Positions 39,510-46,606 of a DNA stretch of 64,000 bases are shown in pieces. This stretch comes from Microbacteriaceae bacterium (lineage in GTDB: Bacteria > Actinomycetota > Actinomycetes > Actinomycetales > Microbacteriaceae): assembly GCA_019638805.1 (NCBI GenBank), contig JAHBTA010000007.1:24189-88188 (forward strand), given 5' to 3'. The notes beneath the pieces were generated by a model that was not told the origin of the DNA, searched no databases, and was given only the letters and a program-made list of their open reading frames with translations. How positions within the stretch are numbered: position 1 is the first letter of the stretch; every line of letters begins with the position of its first letter. The position numbers and the translations under genes are program-made.

Positions 39510-41165
39510 GTGGTCGTTCTTTTTGCGGACGATTTCAGTTCCGCAGCGACACGGAAGCGGCGACTTGCCGATGGCGCCATCGTCGCTCTGGCGCGGGGAG
39601 TGTGGACCGATGAGGTGCATCGACCGCCAGCGGAGGTGGTGGCACGGCACTGGGCCCTGATCGTCGGACGGATGCTGCCGACTGCGGTGGTGACGTACCG
39701 CAGCGGTTTCGACCTCAGACCGGTTGACGGGCAGCTGTTCGTCTCCCACCCCCGGCGCACGAGCCTCACCCTTCCCGGGCTCCAGATCCACCCTGACGGG
39801 CGGACCGACCATCGTCACCCCGACGATGTCCCCCTGGACAGTGCCGGACTGCTTTTCGGGGCGAGCCGCGGCCGAGCTCTCGTCGACAACGCGGAAACCC
39901 GTGGACGACCCTCATCCACTGAACGACGACTCAGCAGCGACGAGCTGCACGATGCTGTCGTGCAGCTCGTGGCCCACTCCACGCCGCGCCAGGTCGAAAC
40001 CGTGCTCGGGCAGGTGGACGAACAAGCCAACGCGGCCGCCGCCACCCGAATCCGCGCGATCGTCGAGGCCGCGCAAGGCCGCGGCGCGACGCTGAACACA
40101 GGGTCCGCCGCGATGAGGGCCGCGCAGACCGGGCAGCCCTACGACCAGGCACGCCTTGCGCTGCTCACCGCCATCGCCGCCGAACTCGAGCAGGCGCCAC
40201 TGGTCCAACGGTTCATCACCGACCCGAACCGGGCACGATACGCCCCGTTCTACGAGGCCTACTTCTCCAACTACATCGAAGGATCGACCCTCACGGCCGA
40301 CGAGGCCGAACGGGTCGTCTTCGACAACGCCGACGTCGGGAAGCCCGCCGATGCGCACGACATCCGTACCACCTACGAAATCGTCGCCAACGACGACGAG
40401 ATGACCCACACGGCCACGTCCGCCGATGAGTTCCTCGACCTGCTACGCGATCGCCACGCCGTGATGATGGCAGCACACCATCACCACGCGCCTGGCCAGT
40501 GGAAGACCCTGCGCAACCAAGCAGGGGCCACCATCTTCGTCGAACCCGAACTGGTCCCCGGCACGCTGCGCGCCGGCTGGGATGCCGGCGCCCGCCTCAC
40601 GGACCCATTTCAGCGGGCCACCTACGTCATGTTCATGATCACCGAGGTGCATCCGTTCGCGGACGGCAATGGTCGCAGCGCCCGCGTCGCGATGAACACC
40701 GAACTGGCTACCGCGGGAATGCACCGCGTCATCATCCCCACCATCGCCCGCCAGGACTACATCTCGGCCCTTTCGCGCGCCACCACCGGCGCGGGAGTCA
40801 CCCACGGCCTCTACCGGGTCCTCGACCACCTTCAACGGTGGGTCAGCGCGGGGGAGTTCAGCACCTTGGACGACGCGCGCCGCTACCTGCGGGTCACCAA
40901 TGCCCAGTGGGAATCCGCCACCGCCGACCGGGCCGGAATCCGCCTCCAGCAGCTCCGAGTCGGGGAGATGTGGGAGTTGCCTGCCAACGATCCGCCGTCG
41001 CCCGGAAGTTCCCAGAGCACGCCGCCTTCGGCCGTCGACGTCGCGATTGGCGGCCTTCCCGCTCCGCGACCACACCACTCGGGCGGACAGCCCCCTGCAG
41101 TGGAGGCCGGTCGGCGCGAGCGCGCCGGCGGCCGAGCCTCGCTCGAGAGGGAAGCCGGTGGCTGA
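39510..41165 (+). CDS. Fic protein fused to an AbiEi-like N-terminal domain
   Basis: 551-aa protein, GTG start. The first 100 residues (RRLADGAIVALARGVWTDEV and AVVTYRSGFDLRPVDGQLFV) resemble the winged-helix antitoxin and linker domain of AbiEi-type regulators. The Fic domain follows, with inhibitory motif FSNYIEGSTLTADE (about residues 252-265, class II) and active site VHPFADGNGRSARVAM (about 379-394). A C-terminal wHTH-like part and a low-complexity tail end it. DNA-binding plus AMPylation on one chain suggests a self-regulated one-gene toxin-antitoxin. Confidence 0.8.
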   Translation: MVVLFADDFSSAATRKRRLADGAIVALARGVWTDEVHRPPAEVVARHWALIVGRMLPTAVVTYRSGFDLRPVDGQLFVSHPRRTSLTLPGLQIHPDGRTDHRHPDDVPLDSAGLLFGASRGRALVDNAETRGRPSSTERRLSSDELHDAVVQLVAHSTPRQVETVLGQVDEQANAAAATRIRAIVEAAQGRGATLNTGSAAMRAAQTGQPYDQARLALLTAIAAELEQAPLVQRFITDPNRARYAPFYEAYFSNYIEGSTLTADEAERVVFDNADVGKPADAHDIRTTYEIVANDDEMTHTATSADEFLDLLRDRHAVMMAAHHHHAPGQWKTLRNQAGATIFVEPELVPGTLRAGWDAGARLTDPFQRATYVMFMITEVHPFADGNGRSARVAMNTELATAGMHRVIIPTIARQDYISALSRATTGAGVTHGLYRVLDHLQRWVSAGEFSTLDDARRYLRVTNAQWESATADRAGIRLQQLRVGEMWELPANDPPSPGSSQSTPPSAVDVAIGGLPAPRPHHSGGQPPAVEAGRRERAGGRASLEREAGG

Positions 41166-41213
41166 CCGTCGCGGGACCGCCGCGGCGGCGCTGAGTCGTC
41201 GGAGGCCCACGCC

Positions 41214-41354
41214 ATGATGGCAACGATGCACACACCGAGCGACGATCACCCCTACCGGGCGGGCGAGGGCGCGCCCATGCCGCCGTGCAAGGTCTGCGGT
41301 GGGACGTTCTGGATGCACGACGAACCCGTCGAGGGCGATCCACCGAAGAAGTAG
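41214..41354 (+). CDS. 46-aa CxxC protein
   Basis: Short ORF with ATG 41214 (further ATGs at codons 2 and 5): MMATMHTPSDDHPYRAGEGA and then PPCKVCGGTFWMHDEPVEG. The CKVCGG pair suggests a zinc knuckle half-site. Reasonable codon bias but weak ribosome-binding site. No family known to me. It ends about 90 bp before the next leader. Confidence 0.4.
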   Translation: MMATMHTPSDDHPYRAGEGAPMPPCKVCGGTFWMHDEPVEGDPPKK

Positions 41355-41447
41355 CACCGTTGAGCCCGGGGAGGGGCGACATGGGGACAACCGGACGCTG
41401 CCACGTCCGAATCGGAAGCCGCAACGCGGCCCTGGCCTGCCAGGGAT

Positions 41448-41644
41448 TCTTTGACCTTCCCGGCTGGGCGATCGTAGGTCGCTCCGCGTCTACCGTGCCC
41501 CGCTGCGCTGCCGCCAGCGCTCCTTATCCTCCCTCGCTGCGCTCAGTCCGGTACCGCCCCGGCTGGCACTCCGACGCTCACGCTCCCAACTCGATCCCTC
41601 TGCCGGAAGGCAAAGAAGAACGGTTGATCGAGAGGGATGAAGCG
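41448..41644 (+). promoter_or_regulatory. Intact recurrent leader with empty IS110 target site
   Basis: The fullest copy: TCTTTGACCTTCCCGGCTGG, GATCGTAGGTCGCTCCGCGT, a CGCTGCGCTGCCGCCAGCGC stretch, TATCCTCCCTCGCTGCGCTC (41525-41544) with AGTCCGGTACCGCC, hairpin TGCC-GGAA-GGCA (about 41601-41612), AAGAAGAACGGTTGATCGAG and ATG 41645. At 41525-41540 the sequence is exactly the junction expected if either IS110 copy were removed. Confidence 0.75.
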
Positions 41645-41734
41645 ATGAACGAGCGTGATGACGTCACGAGCGTCGGCGGGTACGACGTGCCCGTCGATCC
41701 GATGGACGACCTTCAGTGCGAGAGCTGCCAGTGA
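41645..41734 (+). CDS. 29-aa leader-linked peptide with DLQC-x2-CQ end
   Basis: Starts directly after a recurrent leader: N-terminal MNERDDVTSV, then GGYDVPVDPMDDLQCESCQ. The last 19 residues match the peptide encoded at 45722-45820 with only conservative changes, and both are joined to the next gene by a TGATG overlap. Two Cys at the extreme C terminus could bind metal, form a disulfide or be modified. No known family to my knowledge. Confidence 0.6.
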   Translation: MNERDDVTSVGGYDVPVDPMDDLQCESCQ

Positions 41735-41919
41735 TGACTGAGCAGATCCAGCACGCGATGGGCGTGCAGAGCGGCGGGATGTTCCCGAGCCTGGCCCAGC
41801 GGACTTGCACACCGTGCGGGTACGTCGGGCCGGTTCGGGACCTGAACGACCGGCGCGACCGAATCATGTTCGACGTCGACCGCAACGAGCACCTCGAGCC
41901 GTCCGAATCCACCGAATAA
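41734..41919 (+). CDS. Hypothetical 61-aa protein
   Basis: ATG within the TGATG overlap with the peptide gene: MTEQIQHAMGVQSGGMFPSL, then QRTCTPCGYVGPVRDLNDRR. One CTPCG pair. No known family. Between the peptide and ssb in one operon. Confidence 0.55.
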   Translation: MTEQIQHAMGVQSGGMFPSLAQRTCTPCGYVGPVRDLNDRRDRIMFDVDRNEHLEPSESTE

Positions 41920-41933
41920 GAAGGAGCAACACC

Positions 41934-42299
41934 ATGTCCACGCGCACCATCACCGGGAACCTGGCCGCCGACCCCGAGTCGCAGCCGGTCGGGAAGACCA
42001 CCATCGTCAAGTTCCGCGTCATCGAGAACACGGGGGAGTACCGCGGCGGGGAGTTCACGCCGCACGCCGACCCGACGACCCACTTCTGTTCCGCCCGCTT
42101 CGAGGTCGGGGAGAACGTGGCGGCCTCGCTGAAGAAGGGCGACGCCGTGATCGTCTCCGGCAGGGAGCACACCGAGTCGTGGGGTGACGAGGGGGCCAAG
42201 CAGTACGGCCGCGTCATCGACGTCGACGCCGTGGGCGCCCTGCTGAACCGGGCGACCGTCGTCATCACGAAGAACCCGCCGCGCAGCCAGAAGGACTGA
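41934..42299 (+). CDS. ssb: Second single-stranded DNA-binding protein
   Basis: 121-aa SSB-like OB-fold protein: STRTITGNLAADPESQPVGK (residues 2-21), TTIVKFRVIENTGEYRGGEF, FCSARFEVGENVAASLKKGD and VIVSGREHTESWGDEGAKQY. Clearly different from the SSB at 36650, so not a recent duplicate. AAGGAGCAACACC before the ATG. Probably coats incoming single strands during conjugation. A strong terminator follows. Confidence 0.88.
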   Translation: MSTRTITGNLAADPESQPVGKTTIVKFRVIENTGEYRGGEFTPHADPTTHFCSARFEVGENVAASLKKGDAVIVSGREHTESWGDEGAKQYGRVIDVDAVGALLNRATVVITKNPPRSQKD

Positions 42300-42310
42300 C
42301 GCAGCATCCC

Positions 42311-42339
42311 GAAGGGGCCGGCCGAGTGCCGGCCCCTTC
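42311..42339. terminator. Bidirectional terminator between ssb and the minus-strand gene
   Basis: GAAGGGGCCGGC-CGAGT-GCCGGCCCCTTC, a perfect 12-bp stem, 11 nt after the ssb stop and just after the converging minus-strand gene's stop. Followed by GTCGTGTCTC. Confidence 0.85.
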
Positions 42340-42347
42340 GTCGTGTC

Positions 42348-42743
42348 TCAGGCGCGCACCGCGAGATCCAGAGCGCGGCGGCCGCGTTCCACGGCCGCGA
42401 GCGTGGGGGAGTCCTCCCCGTCGAACCGGGGACGGTCGGCCGCGGCCGGCGACCACACCCAGGCGCGATGCTCGTCGCCGTGCGGCGTCATCCACTTCAC
42501 AGCGGTAGCCCGGTCGGTCCACGCGACGGCGATGCCGGCGACGCGCACCGGCACGGCCGCGTAGCGCACCCACACCAGGACGGGGAGGGGCCGCGGAGGC
42601 TTGGTCAACGGCTGGTGCTCGAGGTCGAGCTCCTGCGGCTTGAGCGATTCGGGCTCCCGGTCGGCCATGACCTGTGCCCACTGGCGAGCGATCGCGAGGG
42701 CGTCGAAGTGCGCCGCGACCGCGGGCCGACGTCGACCGCCCAT
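42348..42743 (-). CDS. Hypothetical 131-aa protein
   Basis: N terminus MGGRRRPAVAAHFDALAIAR, Pro-rich middle (LTKPPRPLPVLVWVRYAAV), end with VKWMTPHGDEHRAWVWSPAA. No family recognised. Downstream of dprA on the same strand, 100 bp away, perhaps in its operon. Confidence 0.6.
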   Translation of the reverse strand: MGGRRRPAVAAHFDALAIARQWAQVMADREPESLKPQELDLEHQPLTKPPRPLPVLVWVRYAAVPVRVAGIAVAWTDRATAVKWMTPHGDEHRAWVWSPAAADRPRFDGEDSPTLAAVERGRRALDLAVRA

Positions 42744-42843
42744 GATGCTCCTCGAGGTAGGGGAGCAGGCCGGCCTTCTGCTGGCGGAGATGCTACCGGC
42801 CCGGCCGGACCCTCGCGGGCCGCGGCCGAGCCGGTAGCGCAGG

Positions 42844-44040
42844 TCAGCGAGCGATACCGCCGTCGACGCCGGCCGAGGCTCGAACGGAGTTGGCGATCTC
42901 GGTCGAGCTGGGCATCGTGGACGCTCCTGCCCGCGGCGGCGTGGTGCCGCCGAGTGCGGTGACCGCGGGGGAGACGCCGGTCTCCGCGTGCGCGAGCTCG
43001 GCGCGGGAGGCGACGAGCTGAGGCGTCGGCGGGTCGAGTTCCGAGTCCGTCACCTTGCCGCGCACGAGGAAGTAGGCGTCATCGGCGCTGGTCACGACCG
43101 TCGCGCCATGCTCCCTCAGCAACTCGTGGACCCCCGTGGACGCCGGGGAGGTGATCGGCCCGGGCACCCCGCCAAGCCGGCGCTCGAGCGCCAGGGCGTG
43201 GCCGGCTGTGTTCAGCGATCCGGAGCGGCGTGATGCCTCGACCACGAGGGTCGCCGGGGCCGCACAGGCCAGGAGGCGGCTTCTCTGAAGGAAGCGCCAC
43301 TTGGTGGGTGCCGTCCCGGGCGGCACTTCGGATGCCAGCGCGCCACCGTTGTCGACGATACGGCCGAGCAGCGCTTCGTGCCCAGCGGGGTAGAGCCGGT
43401 CGAGGCCCCCGGCGAGGAAGGCAGCCGTGCGGCCGCCGCTCGCCAGGGCCGCGCGGTGGGCGGCACCGTCGATGCCGTAGGCACCCCCGGAGACGATGGC
43501 GACGCCGCGCTCGACGAGTCCCGCGGTGATCTCGATCGTCACGTGTTCGCCGTATCCGGTACTAGCGCGGGACCCGGTGATCGAAATGCCATGTTCGGCG
43601 GACAGGACGGAGGCATCTCCCCGCACCCACAACCCGAGGGGCGCGTGCCGGCCGAGATCGTTCATCCGCGTGGGCCACCTCGAGTCGGTCGGCGTGATGA
43701 AGGTCATCCCGTGGCGGGCGCCGGCGCGGATCGCGTTCGAGATCCGGGCGTCGAAGTCGCCGCTGCCGAACCGCGCCTCGAGCCGCTCGAGCAGGCCGTC
43801 GTCGCCGCTGACCTTCCGCACGGCCTGGCGGTAGTCGGCGTAGCGGTCGATCTTGCCCTGCACCAGCCGCAGCGCCTCGCTGGCGCCGTAGTGGGCGATG
43901 AGGGTGCCGACGCTGCCGTCCGCGGGTTCGGCGATGAGGCCCCACCCGACCCGGGCGAACGCGTCGATGGCAGCCTCGTCGTGCAGGGCGGGGGAGAGGG
44001 TGTTGATGAGCGTCTCGCGCTCGGCATCGCTGATGGGCAT
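42844..44040 (-). CDS. dprA: DprA-like DNA-processing protein
   Basis: 398-aa DprA/Smf family protein with the Rossmann-like core: ISITGSRASTGYGEHVTIE (about residues 151-169), VSGGAYGIDGAAHRAALASG (about 183-202), FLAGGLDRLYPAGHEALLGR (about 208-227) and ASRRSGSLNTAGHALA. DprA loads RecA on incoming ssDNA in natural transformation; plasmid copies may do so during conjugation (inference). Unlike chromosomal dprA it is not next to topA or comM-like genes; it is last of an operon led by a leader-linked peptide. Confidence 0.88.
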   Translation of the reverse strand: MPISDAERETLINTLSPALHDEAAIDAFARVGWGLIAEPADGSVGTLIAHYGASEALRLVQGKIDRYADYRQAVRKVSGDDGLLERLEARFGSGDFDARISNAIRAGARHGMTFITPTDSRWPTRMNDLGRHAPLGLWVRGDASVLSAEHGISITGSRASTGYGEHVTIEITAGLVERGVAIVSGGAYGIDGAAHRAALASGGRTAAFLAGGLDRLYPAGHEALLGRIVDNGGALASEVPPGTAPTKWRFLQRSRLLACAAPATLVVEASRRSGSLNTAGHALALERRLGGVPGPITSPASTGVHELLREHGATVVTSADDAYFLVRGKVTDSELDPPTPQLVASRAELAHAETGVSPAVTALGGTTPPRAGASTMPSSTEIANSVRASAGVDGGIAR

Positions 44041-44058
44041 GGTCGAGTCCTTCCTGGT

Positions 44059-45108
44059 TCAGCGCTCTATGCCGGTGGTGGGCGGCTCGACGACGCCGGC
44101 GTGGGTTCGTGGCGGGGTCGTCGAGCTCACGCTGGGGGAGTGGTGCGCGGGCGGGATGCCGGTGAACGCGTGGCGGTAGGCCTCGAACGCGACGGGTGCG
44201 GTGTGCGTCTCGCCGTCGTTGAGGAGCTGGTCGATTCGTTGGAACCGAGCCTCGAGCACGTCGCTGCCGGTGGCGATGACGTCGGCAAGGTCGCTCGGGT
44301 GGTCCCAATCGGTGCTGTCCAGCACCGATTCGAGCAGAACCGGGGTGGAAGTGCCGTCCCAGTTGGGGACCTGCATGACCGCGGTCGCGATGCCGTCGGG
44401 GGTGTTGGTGAACCCGAGGGTGCCGGTGGTGCCGCCGGCGTGGACCACCATCAGTCGGTTGTCCATCGACTGGGAGATGCCGAGGTAGACGTCCGGGGTG
44501 CTGACCCAGGCGCCGTCGAGCGTTTGGGCTCGGACGATCGGATGCACGGTGGTGCCGCGAGCGCGGTCGGGCTGCACTGTGGACGCGACCGCGGGCGAGG
44601 TGGTGCGACCCTGGGCGGTGTCGATCGCGTCGACGAGCGCACGGGATGCGTCGATCAGGACGCCGTGGCCGTCTTCCGCGATCGCGGCGCGCACCGCCGC
44701 CATGAGCGGCAGGAGCTTCGTCGGGTACCACTCGCCGTCGCCGTGGCGGACGGCCGACCGCTCGCCGGCGACGTAGCGCACGTCGTAGCGGTTCGAGGTC
44801 TCACCCGCCGATCCCACTTCCACCTCGAGCAGCGGGAACCGGCGACTGATCGCGGCCGCGGCCTCGTGCAGCCCGTCCGGTTCGTAGTTGTGCCGGCCGG
44901 ACATCGAGGCGCTGCGCGTCTCGTGAGGGTCGTACTCGAGCTCTCCCTCGTCGAGCGGGAAGGTGTCGAAGTCGGCGCCGGGCTCTCGGACGGAGAACCG
45001 CGAGTCGGCGTTGTGGGCGTTCCAGGTCGCCACGAGGCGACGCAGGGAGGGGAAGGGCTGGTCGTGGTGTCCCTGGACACGCACGACGACCCATGTGTCA
45101 TCGGTCAT
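44059..45108 (-). CDS. Hypothetical 349-aa protein
   Basis: Soluble protein starting MTDDTWVVVRVQGHHDQPFP; contains SRRFPLLEVEVGSAGETSNR (about residues 88-107), a middle beta-rich region (VYLGISQSMDNRLMVVHAGG) and a Pro/Ser-rich end. No family recognised. Located between a small HTH gene and dprA in the minus-strand operon from 45820. Confidence 0.65.
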   Translation of the reverse strand: MTDDTWVVVRVQGHHDQPFPSLRRLVATWNAHNADSRFSVREPGADFDTFPLDEGELEYDPHETRSASMSGRHNYEPDGLHEAAAAISRRFPLLEVEVGSAGETSNRYDVRYVAGERSAVRHGDGEWYPTKLLPLMAAVRAAIAEDGHGVLIDASRALVDAIDTAQGRTTSPAVASTVQPDRARGTTVHPIVRAQTLDGAWVSTPDVYLGISQSMDNRLMVVHAGGTTGTLGFTNTPDGIATAVMQVPNWDGTSTPVLLESVLDSTDWDHPSDLADVIATGSDVLEARFQRIDQLLNDGETHTAPVAFEAYRHAFTGIPPAHHSPSVSSTTPPRTHAGVVEPPTTGIER

Positions 45109-45141
45109 GGTCGGTGCTCCTTGTCGGTGTGGGTGGTGCGT

Positions 45142-45372
45142 TCAGCGGAGGTACTCGGCCGGCGCACCATCCGGGTGCGCGGCCTTCCAGGTGTCCACGT
45201 CCTCGGTGCAGTACCGGATGACGCGGCCGAGGATCAGGGGAGTCGGCCCGACGCCGGCGTCGCGCAGCCGCGCGAGCGTCGTCTCGTCGACGGCGAGCAT
45301 GGCGGCCGTCTCGGAGGGGGTGAGGAATAGCTCCACAGCCCCCTCCTCGACGTCGGCCGCGGTGGTGGTCAC
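45142..45372 (-). CDS. Excisionase/MerR-like small HTH protein
   Basis: 76-aa protein: FLTPSETAAMLAVDETTLAR (residues 16-35) and GPTPLILGRVIRYCTEDVDT (about 42-61), the helix-turn-helix with wing typical of excisionases. GTG start overlaps the preceding stop as GTGA. Could be an operon regulator or a recombination directionality factor, but no integrase is near. Confidence 0.75.
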   Translation of the reverse strand: MTTTAADVEEGAVELFLTPSETAAMLAVDETTLARLRDAGVGPTPLILGRVIRYCTEDVDTWKAAHPDGAPAEYLR

Positions 45373-45722
45373 CGCTCGGTCCCGGGCTTGTCGAGCTCCT
45401 GGGCGCCGGCCGCGGCCGCACTCATGGCCTGCATGAGCTGGTCGCGGTGGACCCGCGCTGCGTCGACCGCCTGGCCGACCCGGGCGAAGTCCGGCGTCTC
45501 GCGCACGAGCTGCTCCCGGATCTCGTCGGGGATCGGGGTGTGCTCTGCGATCGCGGCCTCGAGGGACTCGACGGTCGTGCACTCCCCGATCTCCACGCCG
45601 GCGACGTCGGCCACGCCGATCTCGTCGTCGGTGTCGACCTGGGCGAAGAACGTCACCATCCGCTCCTCCCAGCCGACCGTCCAGTCGCGGCCGTCGTCGC
45701 CTGCGAACACGTGCCGGCTCAT
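45369..45722 (-). CDS. Hypothetical 117-aa protein coupled to a leader peptide
   Basis: Acidic protein MSRHVFAGDDGRDWTVGWEE, then TFFAQVDTDDEIGVADVAGV and a helical C terminus. The ATG lies in a TGATG overlap with the 32-aa peptide gene, the same arrangement as at 41734. No family recognised. Confidence 0.6.
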   Translation of the reverse strand: MSRHVFAGDDGRDWTVGWEERMVTFFAQVDTDDEIGVADVAGVEIGECTTVESLEAAIAEHTPIPDEIREQLVRETPDFARVGQAVDAARVHRDQLMQAMSAAAAGAQELDKPGTER

Positions 45723-45820
45723 CACTGGCACCCGTCGCACTGGAGGTCGTCCATCGGGTCGACGGGCACCGCGTACCCGCCCACCTGGTCGACCGTCACC
45801 TGGCCCTTGCTGCTGTCCAT
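45722..45820 (-). CDS. 32-aa leader-linked peptide with DLQC-x2-CQ end
   Basis: N-terminal MDSSKGQVTVDQV, then GGYAVPVDPMDDLQCDGCQ. The tail equals that of the 41645 peptide (GGYxVPVDPMDDLQCxxCQ). Follows a leader-family element with GGAGAGGAGAG site. Conserved context and sequence with different N termini argue for a real gene. Confidence 0.6.
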   Translation of the reverse strand: MDSSKGQVTVDQVGGYAVPVDPMDDLQCDGCQ

Positions 45821-46075
45821 GACTGCTCTCCTCTCCAACCCCGTTCTTTCGGGCACAAAGCCCGAATGGGAGCGGAGGGCGCGCAGTGCCCGGTAGGGGT
45901 GCCCCGCGTGGCGCAGACACGCGAGGCGGGTCCCCGTCAGCCGGAAATCCGCGGATTTCCGAGCGCCGGGAACGGAGCGAACGCAGCGACCTACCCTCCA
46001 TCGGCCCGAAAGCAACGAAGTTGCAATAAGCCTCGGCGGAGCATCGCTCCGACCTTCCATCCGATGCAGCGATGA
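45821..46075 (-). promoter_or_regulatory. Recurrent leader, minus-strand copy beside oriT
   Basis: Read on the minus strand: GGGTAGGTCGCTGCGTTCGC, GGAAATCCGCGGATTTCC palindrome (45942-45961 region), CCTACCGGGCACTGC, hairpin TTCGGGC-TTTGT-GCCCGAA (45846-45864), AGAACGGGGTTGGAGAGGAG, AGCAGTC, ATG 45820. The most diverged member of the family but with the same terminal layout. Confidence 0.6.
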
Positions 46076-46084
46076 ATGCTTCAT

Positions 46085-46216
46085 CAGCCCCTTGCACCGG
46101 GTTCTACCCGGAGCAAGCTATAGGAACAGGTACCCTGTTCCGCTTGGCTGCGGTACGCTGTACCTCAGACCCCGCCACTGGGGCGGGTCGCTGCGCTGGG
46201 CAAAGGGGGGCGCGAT
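46085..46216. other. Probable oriT
   Basis: Three inverted repeats precede mobC: CTTGCACCGGGT...ACCCGGAGCAAG (46091-46117, one mismatched pair), GAACAGG-TAC-CCTGTTC (46124-46140, perfect) and GGTAC-GCT-GTACC (46152-46164, perfect). Clustered hairpins directly upstream of mobC and relaxase genes are the usual oriT layout. The nick site is not determined. Confidence 0.6.
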
Positions 46217-46606
46217 ATGGACGAGAAGCCGACTCGCCGGCGCCGCGTCGAGGGCGGTCGACAGCGGCGGCACGTCGTGCGGGTGACCGCAGAGGAAGAG
46301 GCTCAGCTGCGGGATCTGTCGGCCCGGTACCGGGTGAGCGTTCCGAAGCTGCTGGTCGACTCGGCGCTATCCGGGGGAGCGGATGCTGCCGTGTCGAATG
46401 CCTCGGTCCGGGCGGAAGTGCTGACGAGCCTGTTCGCGGCGCAGCGACAGATCGCCGGGATCGCGAACAACGTCAATCAGCTCGCGAAGTTCGCAAACGC
46501 CAACGGCTTCGTGCCAGGCGATGCCGCTGCTGCGCTCGATGAGGCGCGGCGGACGACCATGCGAATCTCAGGTCTCGTCGACGAGATCGGGGCGTCGTTG
46601 CGATGA
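46217..46606 (+). CDS. mobC: MobC-like relaxosome protein
   Basis: 129-aa accessory protein. N-terminal basic RHH-like part RRHVVRVTAEEEAQLRDLSA (about residues 17-36), then the MobC signature AAQRQIAGIANNVNQLAKFA (about 75-94) and LDEARRTTMRISGLVDEIGA. Binds oriT and opens it for the relaxase. ATGA overlap with the GIY-YIG gene, then relaxase, so one mobilisation operon. Confidence 0.9.
   Translation: MDEKPTRRRRVEGGRQRRHVVRVTAEEEAQLRDLSARYRVSVPKLLVDSALSGGADAAVSNASVRAEVLTSLFAAQRQIAGIANNVNQLAKFANANGFVPGDAAAALDEARRTTMRISGLVDEIGASLR

Noticed and set aside
42744..42843. 30-codon plus-strand ORF between dprA and the hypothetical gene
   Set aside because: No ribosome-binding site of note and it lies between two minus-strand genes; no support beyond an open frame.
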